From Clostridiales bacterium (GTDB lineage: Bacteria > Bacillota > Clostridia > Oscillospirales > Ruminococcaceae), in the NCBI GenBank assembly GCA_019423685.1, contig JAHZAY010000002.1:57942-121941 (forward strand): a stretch of 64,000 bases of DNA, given 5' to 3'. Both the position numbers and the translations under genes were made by a program. Below the pieces are notes generated by a model, which saw only the letters and a program-made list of their open reading frames with translations, had not been told where the DNA came from and did no database searches. Shown here one piece after another: positions 25,445 to 33,072 of this stretch. Numbering within the stretch: the first letter of the stretch is position 1; the number at the start of each line of letters is the position of its first letter.

Positions 25445-26164
25445 TTATTTTGCGTTTGCAATGTAGCTAAAGGTGTGGACACACCAGATGGCTGCAATCA
25501 GCACAAAGGGAGCAAGGCCGAGCGGAATGTAGATGGAAAGGAGGCAGCAGACGACAAAGGAGATCATCAAGGCAAGCTGTACAGCGTGGAAGCTCTTCCA
25601 GGCGGCGCGGTACATGTGCATCTTTTCGGCCTCGTCGCTGATCTGTTCCCAATCTTTTTGGAAACGCATCGACATGGGGTCCGCCTTGACAAAGCGCGGA
25701 TTCATCTGTTGGGCAAGTGCGACGTGGGAACATTCGATCCAGGTGTTCAGCGAGAGAAAAACAAGTGTTGCAACAGCGGAGATCAGGATTTTTGAGGGTT
25801 GCAGATAGGTGATCGACGCTCCCAGAAAGAAGAAGTTGAGGATGGTGGAAAGCGAGCACAAAGCGAGGGTATTGTTGCAACTGGAGCTGTTTTCGATCTG
25901 CTCAAAAATTTCCTCGCGGTTGGCTTCGGTAGCACAGCGGATCTTTTTGCGCAGCTGTAGGGTCATTAAGACCGCGGCTAGCGAGAGAAACAGGCAGATG
26001 CTCAGATGCAGCGGGGTGAGCAGCTGGCCAAAGAGAGAATATGCGGTGTCAAACAGGCCGACTACGCCGTCCTCAAAGCTGGCCATCAGATAGGAGACGG
26101 CCGCGCCGAAGGCTCCGGAAACAATCAGAATTAGAACATATTTGAACATGGGATGTTTTTTCAT
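25445..26164 (-). CDS. DUF3169-like multi-span membrane protein
   Basis: A 239-aa protein with about six hydrophobic helices (around 8-28, 50-70, 100-120, 125-145, 190-212, 212-232) and charged loops. The segment AQQMNPRFVKADPMSMRFQKDWEQISDEAEKMHMYRAAWKSF and pairing with a small XRE regulator are features of the DUF3169 family. AAGGAGGAAG precedes the ATG. The function is unknown. It forms a two-gene operon with the XRE regulator 29 nt upstream. Confidence 0.75.
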   Translation of the reverse strand: MKKHPMFKYVLILIVSGAFGAAVSYLMASFEDGVVGLFDTAYSLFGQLLTPLHLSICLFLSLAAVLMTLQLRKKIRCATEANREEIFEQIENSSSCNNTLALCSLSTILNFFFLGASITYLQPSKILISAVATLVFLSLNTWIECSHVALAQQMNPRFVKADPMSMRFQKDWEQISDEAEKMHMYRAAWKSFHAVQLALMISFVVCCLLSIYIPLGLAPFVLIAAIWCVHTFSYIANAK

Positions 26165-26193
26165 TGCGCTTCCTCCTTAACATGAAAACAACT

Positions 26194-26412
26194 TTATTCT
26201 TTGTTTTGGCCGTCCTCCTGGTAGGAGAACAGCTGTTCGACGGTGGCGTTCAAAATTTTGGACAGCTTCAGCGCCAGCGTCACCGAGGGGTTATAGTCCC
26301 CCCGCTCGATTAAGCTGATGGTCTGTCGGGATACCCCAGCAAGGTTGCCCAGCTCCGTTTGGCTCAGGTGGTACCGCGCTCGATATTCCTTCAAGGTGTT
26401 GTACAGTGGCAC
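26194..26412 (-). CDS. XRE family helix-turn-helix regulator, 72 aa
   Basis: A stand-alone Cro/cI-type DNA-binding domain: LKEYRARYHLSQTELGNLAGVSRQTISLIERGDYNPSVTLALKLSKILN, with a short acidic tail. It starts at GTG 26412 with AAGGAGGG upstream. Small XRE regulators of this YozG/Xre type commonly control the following membrane-protein gene. The promoter region holds four copies of an 18-bp palindromic motif, a likely autoregulatory array. Confidence 0.9.
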   Translation of the reverse strand: MPLYNTLKEYRARYHLSQTELGNLAGVSRQTISLIERGDYNPSVTLALKLSKILNATVEQLFSYQEDGQNKE

Positions 26413-26442
26413 CCAAATCCCTCCTTTGTGACTGTCTTTGAA

Positions 26443-26550
26443 TGACGGAAATCCTTGTCAAAATGACATATATATTTGTCATTCTCTGTTGCTCTTATCA
26501 TAGCATTGACAAGTATATTTGTCAATAGGGGATGACAACTTTTTTTGTCA
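26443..26550. repeat. Four TGACA-N8-TGTCA operator-like sites
   Basis: Sites at 26443-26460 (first half TGACG), 26464-26481, 26507-26524 and 26533-26550 all fit TGACA-N8-TGTCA, and all end TTGTCA. The spacing of start points is 21, 43 and 26 bp. They cover the promoter of the XRE gene from upstream of the -35 to the leader. The likely ligand is the XRE protein itself. Confidence 0.8.
26497..26525 (-). promoter_or_regulatory. Promoter of the XRE/DUF3169 operon
   Basis: Minus strand TTGACA (26525-26520), 17-nt spacer, TATGAT (26502-26497). The third operator-like site covers the -35 and most of the spacer. Confidence 0.8.
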
Positions 26551-26595
26551 AAATTTTTTGTGCTCAAAAAAGGGCGGAAAACCAGAAAAAAGCGC

Positions 26596-26624
26596 TTGCA
26601 TTTTTGGCCGGGGTGTGGTACTAT
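26596..26624 (+). promoter_or_regulatory. Promoter of rpmE
   Basis: TTGCAT (26596-26601), 17-nt spacer and TACTAT (26619-26624), about 40 nt upstream of rpmE. Confidence 0.65.
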
Positions 26625-26670
26625 GTATATTGCTATTTTATGTGTTTTCAGAAAGAGGTGACTAGCCAAG

Positions 26671-26883
26671 ATGAAACAGGGAATCCATCCAAAGTATGAG
26701 CCAACCGTTATCAGATGTGCATGTGGTGCAGAATTTGAAACTCGTTCTACAAAAAAGGATCTGCGCGTTGAAATTTGTTCAAAGTGTCATCCTTTCTTCA
26801 CAGGCAGACAGAAACTGGTTGATACCGGTGGTCGTGTAGACCGCTTCAACAAGCGTTTCGGCCTGAATAACGAAAAGAAGTAA
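26671..26883 (+). CDS. rpmE: 50S ribosomal protein L31, zinc type
   Basis: The 70-aa protein keeps the zinc-binding cysteines of the C+ form of L31: C-x-C in VIRCACGAEF and C-x2-C in EICSKCHPFFTGRQKLVDTGGRVDRF. L31 bridges the two ribosomal subunits. It is not in a ribosomal operon. The presence of the C+ form implies zinc-sufficient expression; no C- paralogue lies in the window. Confidence 0.97.
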   Translation: MKQGIHPKYEPTVIRCACGAEFETRSTKKDLRVEICSKCHPFFTGRQKLVDTGGRVDRFNKRFGLNNEKK

Positions 26884-26972
26884 GTTCTTACAAAAGGCCA
26901 TACAGGGCAATGCGTTTTTGGATTGACAAAGGCGCATTGCCTTTTTGCTATACTGTTTTGGGAGGAAGAGCG

Positions 26973-27599
26973 ATGCAGCAGGAGTACACAACCATATATG
27001 GTCCGGCCGAGGACGAGTTTGTCGAGCGCAAATCCCGCTTTATCGGGCACATTGCGCCGGTGCAGACCGAGGAGGAGGCGCAGGCCTTTATTGCTTCGAT
27101 CCGCCAGCAGCACCGGGACGCGACCCACAACACCTACGCCTACATCTTGCGCAATGGCATCAAGCGCTACTCGGATGATGGCGAGCCGCAGGGCACGGCG
27201 GGGGTGCCGATGCTGGATTGCGTGGAAAAAGAGGGCCTTGTGGATGTTGCAGTGGTGGTGACCCGCTATTTCGGAGGCATTCTGCTGGGAGCGGGGGGCC
27301 TGGTGCGGGCCTATTCGCACGGAGCCAAGATTGCGGTGGATGCCGCCAAGCGCAAGCTGATGACGACCTGTGTTGTGCTCTCGATGGAGCTGGACTATTC
27401 GTTTTATGGCAAGCTCACCTATATTCTGCCAAACTACACCTGCCGCGTGGAGGACACCGATTTTGGCGCCGTGGTGCGGATGCGGATTTTGTTTAAAAAG
27501 GACGAGGCGCAGCGGTTTATTCAGGAGGTCACCGAGATGAGTGCAGCGCTGATTGTGCCGCAGATCATAGAGGAGCGCTTTGACCACTTTGCGCAGTGA
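26973..27599 (+). CDS. YigZ/IMPACT family protein
   Basis: A 208-aa protein with the N-terminal UPF0029/IMPACT domain (about 1-120, containing KSRFIGHIAPV, HNTYAYILRNGIKRYSDDGEPQGTAGVPML and VVVTRYFGGILLGAGGLVRAYS) and a C-terminal DUF1949-like domain. Function is unclear; eukaryotic IMPACT regulates translation. The ATG at 26973 follows GGGAGGAAGAG; the upstream part of the open frame is the promoter region (extended -10 TGC-TATACT). Terminator follows. Confidence 0.9.
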   Translation: MQQEYTTIYGPAEDEFVERKSRFIGHIAPVQTEEEAQAFIASIRQQHRDATHNTYAYILRNGIKRYSDDGEPQGTAGVPMLDCVEKEGLVDVAVVVTRYFGGILLGAGGLVRAYSHGAKIAVDAAKRKLMTTCVVLSMELDYSFYGKLTYILPNYTCRVEDTDFGAVVRMRILFKKDEAQRFIQEVTEMSAALIVPQIIEERFDHFAQ

Positions 27600-27628
27600 G
27601 GGCCCAAAGCGCCTAAAAAAGGGCAAAA

Positions 27629-27661
27629 AAAGTCCCAGAGATTTTTCTCTGGGACTTTTTT
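27629..27661. terminator. Bidirectional terminator after yigZ
   Basis: AAAGTCCCAGAGA/TCTCTGGGACTTT with a TTTT loop and A/T runs on both sides, between convergent yigZ and the DUF3343 gene. Confidence 0.92.
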
Positions 27662-27918
27662 TATCGGATGTGGTTTTGGTAGACGGGGGTGTAGGTGTCG
27701 TTTTCTACAGAATAGATTGTGTCGACGTCCTCATCGAAGATGCCAGATTTTGCATAGGTCTGGATGTCCCCGTCGTAGAAGAATTTGACGCAGGTTCCGC
27801 AGGAGGAACTCAACTTGCGCGGTACCGGCATCAGCAGCGGCTTTTCGCCGGCTTCCCTGAGCTGGCGGGAAAAGTTCACCGCCGCAAAGTGGGTGAAAAA
27901 GGTTGCAATGTAGGTCAT
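27661..27918 (-). CDS. DUF3343 putative Se/S carrier protein
   Basis: An 85-aa protein with the DUF3343 fold (TYIATFFTHFAAVNFSRQL..., MPVPRKLSSSCGTCVKF). The C-x2-C pair in SSSCGTCVKF is the family's likely chalcogen-carrying site. DUF3343 proteins are recurrently found beside YedE, YedF and SelD-related genes and are proposed to carry selenium or sulfur. Here it is the last gene of a three-gene minus-strand set with yedF and yedE, 52 nt after yedF. A biochemical role has not been shown by anything in the sequence. Confidence 0.82.
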   Translation of the reverse strand: MTYIATFFTHFAAVNFSRQLREAGEKPLLMPVPRKLSSSCGTCVKFFYDGDIQTYAKSGIFDEDVDTIYSVENDTYTPVYQNHIR

Positions 27919-27970
27919 AGTATCATCCTTTTCTGCTCATCAGAGCTTGGCGCGGCGGTGTATCCAGCCA

Positions 27971-28192
27971 TTACTTCTTCAGCGCAAGGTGGAAGTCGCC
28001 ATCCTGTTCGGTGACCGTTACGGTGAAACCGGAATTGGTCGCGAAGCGGGTGACGTTCTCTTTGGCGGTGCCGTTGTCGACGATGATCTCAAAGGCTTTG
28101 GCCGATGGGTCAGCTTGCAGGGCCTTTTTGGTCATCAGGACCGGTTGCGGGCAGGAAAGTCCGCGCGCGTCTACAACATGTTTGTCTGCCAT
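27971..28192 (-). CDS. YedF-like TusA/SirA-family sulfurtransferase
   Basis: A 73-aa TusA-fold protein with the motif DARGLSCPQPVLMTKKAL; Cys in CPxP is the persulfide/perselenide-carrying residue. The short form without the C-terminal DsrE-like half differs from longer YedF proteins. Genes of this type next to yedE in selenoprotein-making bacteria are thought to take part in selenium delivery. It lies 33 nt downstream of yedE, so the two are probably cotranscribed. Confidence 0.88.
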   Translation of the reverse strand: MADKHVVDARGLSCPQPVLMTKKALQADPSAKAFEIIVDNGTAKENVTRFATNSGFTVTVTEQDGDFHLALKK

Positions 28193-28225
28193 AATGTTCA
28201 GCTCCTTTATTCTTGGGAAGATGGG

Positions 28226-29311
28226 TTATGCGTTGTTCTTTGCCTTGAAGGTGTTGACCGCAGCGATGATCAGCATGACAACAAGGCCGATGATGACGGC
28301 AACTTTGCCGGCGGTGGAAGGACCGCCGATGCTGTCCGCAGTGGCAGCTGCGCCAGCGAGGCCAAAGTTATGTGCGAACGCAGCGCCGACGATGTAGCCC
28401 AGTACGGTGACGGCGGAGTCGGTGTTGCCCTCACCGGTGAGGATGAGCTGTCTGAGTGGGCAGCCGCCGAGGAGGACGGAACCAAAGCCGACGATCAGCA
28501 TACCCATGAAGTTCCAGAGCTGTACGGAGTGCGCGATCGGCTGGCCGGAGAAACCGAGATGGAAGTTGCCGGTTACCAGGTTGCCGATCAGGGCAGCAAT
28601 AATAATTGTAACAAATCCGAGGATCAATTTCCAGTCCTTAAACAGAACCAAATCGCGAATACCAGCTACCATGCACATGCGGGATCTCTGGCAGAGTGCG
28701 CCGACAACCAGACCGGCGATCAGTGCGATGATGACAGGGGCATGCATCGAGCCAGGGCCTTCGGTGCTGAAAGCAAACAGTGCAGGAACAGCCAGAACCA
28801 GGATAAACAGGACAACCAGGCCGATTGGCAGGGTCAGTGCCTCAGAGGTGGTCATCTTGTAGGTGCGCTTCAAGGAGAAGCCTTTGTTGAGGAAGAAGAT
28901 GCCGCCGAGGATGCCACAGGCAAATCCAACGAGGCCGACAACAGCGTTGAGGTCGCCGCCGCCGATACGCAGAACCATGCGCAGTGGGCAGCCCAGGAAT
29001 ACCAGTGCGCCGATCATGACAAAAGCGCCCAGGAAGAAGCGGGTAACCGGAGCGGAGCCGCCTTTAGGAGAAAACTCCTTGCTGACCATCGCCATTACCA
29101 GTGCACCGGCGATCAGGCCGATGATTTCCGGACGGAAGTACTGTACGGTACCGGTGGTTTGCAGTTTGGTTGCACCTGCAATGTCGCGCAGGAAGCAGGC
29201 AATGCAGAATCCCATGTTTTTCGGGTTGCCGAGCACGACCAGCGCCACAGCGATCAGACCGATCACTGCACCGGTGATGACAATGCCGGCATAAGCCTTT
29301 TTGTCCTTCAT
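28226..29311 (-). CDS. yedE: YedE family putative selenium/sulfur transporter
   Basis: A 361-aa membrane protein with about ten helices and the duplicated Sulf_transp (YeeE/YedE) motif: FCIACFLRDIAG, FLGCPLRMVLRIGGGD, SRMCMVAGIRDLVLFKD and LLGGCPLRQLILTGEGNTDS. The Cys residues in GCPLR lie in the pore of YeeE, which imports thiosulfate; the YedE/FdhT subgroup is linked to selenium metabolism. It is the first gene of the minus-strand selenium cluster and is divergent from a cysteine-desulfurase-like gene. Confidence 0.9.
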   Translation of the reverse strand: MKDKKAYAGIVITGAVIGLIAVALVVLGNPKNMGFCIACFLRDIAGATKLQTTGTVQYFRPEIIGLIAGALVMAMVSKEFSPKGGSAPVTRFFLGAFVMIGALVFLGCPLRMVLRIGGGDLNAVVGLVGFACGILGGIFFLNKGFSLKRTYKMTTSEALTLPIGLVVLFILVLAVPALFAFSTEGPGSMHAPVIIALIAGLVVGALCQRSRMCMVAGIRDLVLFKDWKLILGFVTIIIAALIGNLVTGNFHLGFSGQPIAHSVQLWNFMGMLIVGFGSVLLGGCPLRQLILTGEGNTDSAVTVLGYIVGAAFAHNFGLAGAAATADSIGGPSTAGKVAVIIGLVVMLIIAAVNTFKAKNNA

Positions 29312-29332
29312 AAAAACACACTCTCTTTCTTC

Positions 29333-29354
29333 TTGACAGTGGCAAAACTGTCAA
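29333..29354. repeat. Palindrome in the yedE leader
   Basis: TTGACAGT (29333-29340) and ACTGTCAA (29347-29354) are perfectly complementary around GGCAAA, about 20 nt upstream of the yedE start. It could be an operator or an mRNA hairpin. The rest of the 299-nt gap to 29611 holds an extended -10 TGT-TATAAT at 29475-29480 for the divergent gene and a small hairpin near 29503-29521; I see no known riboswitch. Confidence 0.5.
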
Positions 29355-29610
29355 ATTTTGTTAGTTCAACCTTAGTGTATATCAGATGAAGGAAAAAGAA
29401 AAATAGTTTTTGCCTATAAAAAAACAAAAACAGATAGATTTTTTAAATAATTATAGAAAGAAAAGAGGAAGATGTTATAATGAAGATAGAATCACTCGAA
29501 TAAGGGGGAAGTGTGCCCCTATGAGTCCCCGGTATGTGGGAAAAAAGCTGTGTAAACCTTATAATTTATACGGAAAAACGATACATCGATCGGCAAAAAG
29601 GAGAATCGCT

Positions 29611-30771
29611 ATGAAGAGAGTCTATCTTGATAATGGAAGCACCTCCTATCCCAAGGCGCCCGGCGTTGGAAAGGCTGTCTGCGACTTTATCGAAAATGTT
29701 GGCACAAACGTCAATCGCGGCGGTTATCAGGCTGCCTATGCGGCGGAGGACGTCATCATCGAAACGCGGGAAAAGCTGTGTAAGCTGTTCCACTTTGACA
29801 AGATCAAGAATGTTATTTTCACACCGTCCATCACTTATTCCTTAAACTACATCATCAAGGGCTTTTTGCGCCCAGGCGATCACGTTTTGGTCTCTGCTAT
29901 GGAGCACAATGCCGTGATGCGCCCGCTCAACCAGATGGTCGATCAGGGTGTCAGCTTTGACCGCATTCCCTGCGACCGGGAGGGCAAGATGCAGGTGGAT
30001 GCCATCGAAGGGCTGATCCGCCCGAATACCAAGGCGATTATTATGCTGCACGCCTCCAACGTCAGTGGCACCCTGATGCCGCTGGAAGCGGTGGGGGAGA
30101 TCTGCCAGAAGCACGGCCTTGTCTTTGTTGTGGACGCTGCGCAGACAGCTGGTTCCTTCCCGATTGATATGAAGCGACAGCACATCGACGTGCTCGCTTT
30201 CACCGGCCACAAGAGTTTGCTGGGCCCGCAGGGTATCGGCGGCTTTCTGGTCAGCGACGAGGTTGCCTCTCAGATGATCCCGCTGGTAAGCGGTGGTACC
30301 GGCAGCATCTCCGATCAGGAGATTCAGCCCGACTTTTTGCCGGACAAGTTTGAGTCTGGCACCCAGAATATCCCCGGAATCTATGGCTTGCATGCAGCTT
30401 TGAGCTATCTGGAGCAGACCGGCGTCGAAACCATCCATGCCCACGAGATGGCGCTGTGCAAGGACTTTATCGACAAGGTAGACGCACTGGGAAACCCGAA
30501 GATTCATCTGGCGGGTACACGGGATCTTTCAATGCGCGGGCCGGTAGTCTCGCTGGACTTTGAAGGCTATGACAATGCGGAGATTTCTTTCCGCCTGGAC
30601 AACGAGTACGGCATCAGCACCCGCTGCGGCATGCACTGTGCGCCAAACGCGCACAAAACACTGGGAACCTATCCGCAGGGAACCGTCCGTTTTGCCTTTG
30701 GTTACGCCAATACAACCGAGGATGTCGACTGGGCTGTCAAGGCGATAGGTGAAATTCTCCAAAACGCCTGA
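29611..30771 (+). CDS. Cysteine desulfurase-like class V aminotransferase
   Basis: A 386-aa PLP enzyme of the class V aminotransferase group. The PLP lysine is in FTGHKSLLGPQGIGG (about 207), and a mobile-loop cysteine is present in ISTRCGMHCAPNAHKTLG (about 345). It resembles the EF2568-type cysteine desulfurase family often found beside selD and selenium genes; it may release S or Se from cysteine or selenocysteine. The ATG at 29611 follows AAAAAGGAG; a longer open frame upstream is leader. It faces away from yedE and lies before the glycine reductase operon, so a role in selenium delivery is likely but inferred. Confidence 0.85.
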   Translation: MKRVYLDNGSTSYPKAPGVGKAVCDFIENVGTNVNRGGYQAAYAAEDVIIETREKLCKLFHFDKIKNVIFTPSITYSLNYIIKGFLRPGDHVLVSAMEHNAVMRPLNQMVDQGVSFDRIPCDREGKMQVDAIEGLIRPNTKAIIMLHASNVSGTLMPLEAVGEICQKHGLVFVVDAAQTAGSFPIDMKRQHIDVLAFTGHKSLLGPQGIGGFLVSDEVASQMIPLVSGGTGSISDQEIQPDFLPDKFESGTQNIPGIYGLHAALSYLEQTGVETIHAHEMALCKDFIDKVDALGNPKIHLAGTRDLSMRGPVVSLDFEGYDNAEISFRLDNEYGISTRCGMHCAPNAHKTLGTYPQGTVRFAFGYANTTEDVDWAVKAIGEILQNA

Positions 30772-30920
30772 AACTGGACGTTAAAATCTTGACAAACGCG
30801 ATTTTTTGATCGTTTCAAGACAAAAAAATTGTTGTATCTTGTACGATGGATCGTCAAATAATATACAAAGTTACTAAAAAAAAGAGTCGAAAACTTACTA
30901 TTCGCTCAGGCTAAAAACCC

Positions 30921-30949
30921 TTGAAAAATATTGTGAAATCAGCTATAAT
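30921..30949 (+). promoter_or_regulatory. Strong promoter of the glycine reductase operon
   Basis: TTGAAA (30921-30926), 17-nt spacer, TATAAT (30944-30949). Transcription should begin near 30956, giving grdX a leader of about 345 nt. Upstream, 30772-30920 also holds a weaker candidate, TTGTAC-N17-TATACA, and a small ACGAT-GG-ATCGT palindrome. Confidence 0.85.
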
Positions 30950-31069
30950 AAAGACAATGAAATTGGAAATATCTATTGCCGTAAATTCAGACGATAGACG
31001 CTGTCGATAAAGCGGGAGTCGGAGTTTATCGGCACCATTTTCGTGGAAAAAAACAATATTTTTGGATGA

Positions 31070-31180
31070 AAGCGGTGGGAGAATCCCCAGGACCAATAAT
31101 CCCAGGGGTGCCGTAGGGAATAAGCACGGAGAACGGCCAGCCTCCGTTTGTAAAAATCTCAGGCCCAGCACCGCCGCTTG
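31070..31180 (+). ncRNA. Glycine-riboswitch-like leader element
   Basis: The leader pairs GCGGTG (31072-31077) with CACCGC (31169-31174) and GGGAGA with TCTC. Inside are CCCC/GGGG and CGGAG/CTCCG hairpins. Three patterns recall the gcvT aptamer: GGGAGA near the 5' end, GCCGTAGGG (31110-31118; consensus GCCGAAGG) and ATCTCAGGC (31156-31164; consensus TCTCAGG) followed by CAGCACCG. It has one aptamer-like copy and is diverged. The position before a glycine-using operon and upstream of a terminator supports the identification. It is not proven. Confidence 0.55.
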
Positions 31181-31214
31181 ACAAATCTCTGGAAATTCTG
31201 CAGGGGGAACAAAC

Positions 31215-31257
31215 AGAGCGAAAGGCACGGTTTTGAGTTGTTTTTTGCTCTTTTTTT
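31215..31257 (+). terminator. Leader terminator upstream of grdX
   Basis: AGAGCGAAAGG pairs with TTTTTTGCTCT over 11 bp including G-T pairs, followed by seven Ts, only 45 nt before the grdX start. A competing pair CTCTG (31187-31191) with CAGAG (31214-31218) would break the stem. This looks like a transcription-control platform that should be relieved when the operon is on. Confidence 0.7.
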
Positions 31258-31300
31258 ATATCCTGGGCTGACAAAACGAAAGGGTTTCGAGAGGTAAAAC

Positions 31301-31681
31301 ATGAAATTTGTCATTGTAACCAACAATCCAAAAGTCCGCGATGAGCTGGGCAAAGAATTTGAAGTCGACTATGCCGACATCACTTATCGCGAGGTGCTGT
31401 GCAAGGTGCGCGACATGATCTATGCCGGGCACCGTCTGCTCACCCATCCGCTTTCTGGCAGCGTCAAACCAAATGAGACGCCTTATAAGTCCATCATGGT
31501 AGGCAAAGCTATCGGCAAGATGGACCCGAGAGATGAATCGATCATCGAAAACAGCATTGTGACTGCCGACAAGTTTGGCGTCAAGTACCCGAACATGCCG
31601 CAGAGCGTGCGGGAAGATTTTCAGCTGATTGACTTCACCCTCATTCGTTCCGCGCTTTCCAGCGTGCCGGACGTTTTTTAA
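31301..31681 (+). CDS. grdX: GrdX family protein
   Basis: A 126-aa protein matching GrdX, found as the first gene of glycine reductase operons: MKFVIVTNNPKVRDEL, VRDMIYAGHRLLTHPLSGSVKPNETPYKSI and a Cys-poor C-terminal half. Its molecular function is not established; it is not a catalytic subunit. The first gene after the leader, it has GAGAGG upstream. Confidence 0.9.
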   Translation: MKFVIVTNNPKVRDELGKEFEVDYADITYREVLCKVRDMIYAGHRLLTHPLSGSVKPNETPYKSIMVGKAIGKMDPRDESIIENSIVTADKFGVKYPNMPQSVREDFQLIDFTLIRSALSSVPDVF

Positions 31682-31765
31682 ACTTCATGGTGCTTATCCC
31701 GGACCTGCAAAAGGGTTCGGTTTAAGAAAGATAAAGGGTTTTATATTAACAAGGAGGTGTTCGCT

Positions 31766-33052
31766 TTGAAAAAGTTGGAACTCGGTAATATTCTCATTCA
31801 CGATGTTCAGTTTTCAAACGAAGGTTCAAAAGTAGAAAACGGCGTTTTGTACGTTAACAAAGAAGAAATCTGCAAAATCGCTCTGGAAGATGAAAACATC
31901 GCTTCCTGCGAAGTTTTCCTTGCTCGTCCAGGCGAGAGCGTAAGAATCACCCCGGTTAAAGACGTCATCGAGCCTCGCGTAAAGGTTGAGGGTCCTGGCG
32001 GCATCTTCCCAGGATGGATCGCTAAGGTAGACACCGTTGGCGAAGGCAAGACCAACGTCCTCAAAGGCGCTGCTGTTGTTACCACCGGTAAGATCGTCGG
32101 CTTCCAGGAAGGCATCATCGATATGTCCGGTCCGGGCGCTGAGTACACCCCATTCTCCAAGACTTACAACGTAGTTGTAAAGATGGAGCCAAAAGAAGGC
32201 CTCAAACAGCATGAGCACGAGTATGCTCTGAGAATTGCTGGCTTCAAGATTGCCTGCTTCCTGGGCGAACTGGGCCGCAACATCACCCCAGATGAGGTTA
32301 AAGTTTACGAATTCGACAACATCGTTGAGTCCGCTGCAAAATATCCGAACCTGCCAAGAGTTGCTTACGTTCAGATGCTGCAGTCTCAGGGCCTGCTGCA
32401 TGACACCTATGTATACGGCGTCGATGCAAAGAAGACTCTGACCACCATCATCACCCCAACCGAGGTTATGGATGGCGCAATCGTTTCCGGTAACTGCGTA
32501 TCCTCCTGCGATAAGAACCCAACCTACGTTCACATGAACAACCCTGTTGTTACCGACCTGTTCGAGCAGCACGGAAAGACCCTGAACTTCGTTGGCATGA
32601 TCATCACAAACGAGAACGTATATCTGGCTGATAAAGAGCGTTCCTCCAACTGGTCCGCTAAGCTGGCTAAATACCTCGGCTGCGATGGCGTTATCATTTC
32701 CCAGGAAGGCTTCGGCAACCCAGATACCGACCTGATCATGAACACCAAGAAGATCGAGGCTGAAGGCATCAAGACCGTTATCATCACCGATGAGTACGCT
32801 GGCCGCGATGGTAAATCCCAGTCCCTGGCTGACGCTGACCCGTCTGCTGATGCAGTTGTTACCGGCGGTAACGCAAACCAGGTAATCGTACTGCCTCCAA
32901 TGGAGACCGTATACGGCCACCTCGAGTTTGTTGACACCATCGCTGGTGGTTCCGCAAACAACATCGATGCTCACGGCAACATCACCGTTGAGATCCAGGC
33001 GATCACCGGTGCTACCAACGAAACAGGCTTCAACTACCTGTCTGCTAGATAA
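31766..33052 (+). CDS. grdE: Glycine reductase component B, subunits alpha and beta precursor (GrdE)
   Basis: The 428-aa proprotein is cut at a cysteine that becomes a pyruvoyl group, the site that forms a Schiff base with glycine. The cleavage region SGNCVSSCDKNPTYVHMNNP is present; the processed Cys is about residue 244. The two fragments and the selenoprotein GrdB make component B (substrate binding). TTG at 31766 is preferred since AAGGAGGT lies 7 nt upstream; the earlier GTG sits within that site. Codon use is strongly biased, like the ribosomal genes, implying very high expression. Confidence 0.95.
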   Translation: MKKLELGNILIHDVQFSNEGSKVENGVLYVNKEEICKIALEDENIASCEVFLARPGESVRITPVKDVIEPRVKVEGPGGIFPGWIAKVDTVGEGKTNVLKGAAVVTTGKIVGFQEGIIDMSGPGAEYTPFSKTYNVVVKMEPKEGLKQHEHEYALRIAGFKIACFLGELGRNITPDEVKVYEFDNIVESAAKYPNLPRVAYVQMLQSQGLLHDTYVYGVDAKKTLTTIITPTEVMDGAIVSGNCVSSCDKNPTYVHMNNPVVTDLFEQHGKTLNFVGMIITNENVYLADKERSSNWSAKLAKYLGCDGVIISQEGFGNPDTDLIMNTKKIEAEGIKTVIITDEYAGRDGKSQSLADADPSADAVVTGGNANQVIVLPPMETVYGHLEFVDTIAGGSANNIDAHGNITVEIQAITGATNETGFNYLSAR

Positions 33053-33072
33053 TAGGAAGGGGAAGAATCACG

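Noticed and set aside
27947..29389. Plus-strand open frame (480 codons) over yedF/yedE
   Set aside because: Antisense shadow of yedE and yedF; no signal of real coding, and both real genes have motifs.
31070..31180. Cobalamin riboswitch before grdX
   Set aside because: The GCCAGG/GGTG-like bits do not form the B12 box in order, and the operon has no B12 link.
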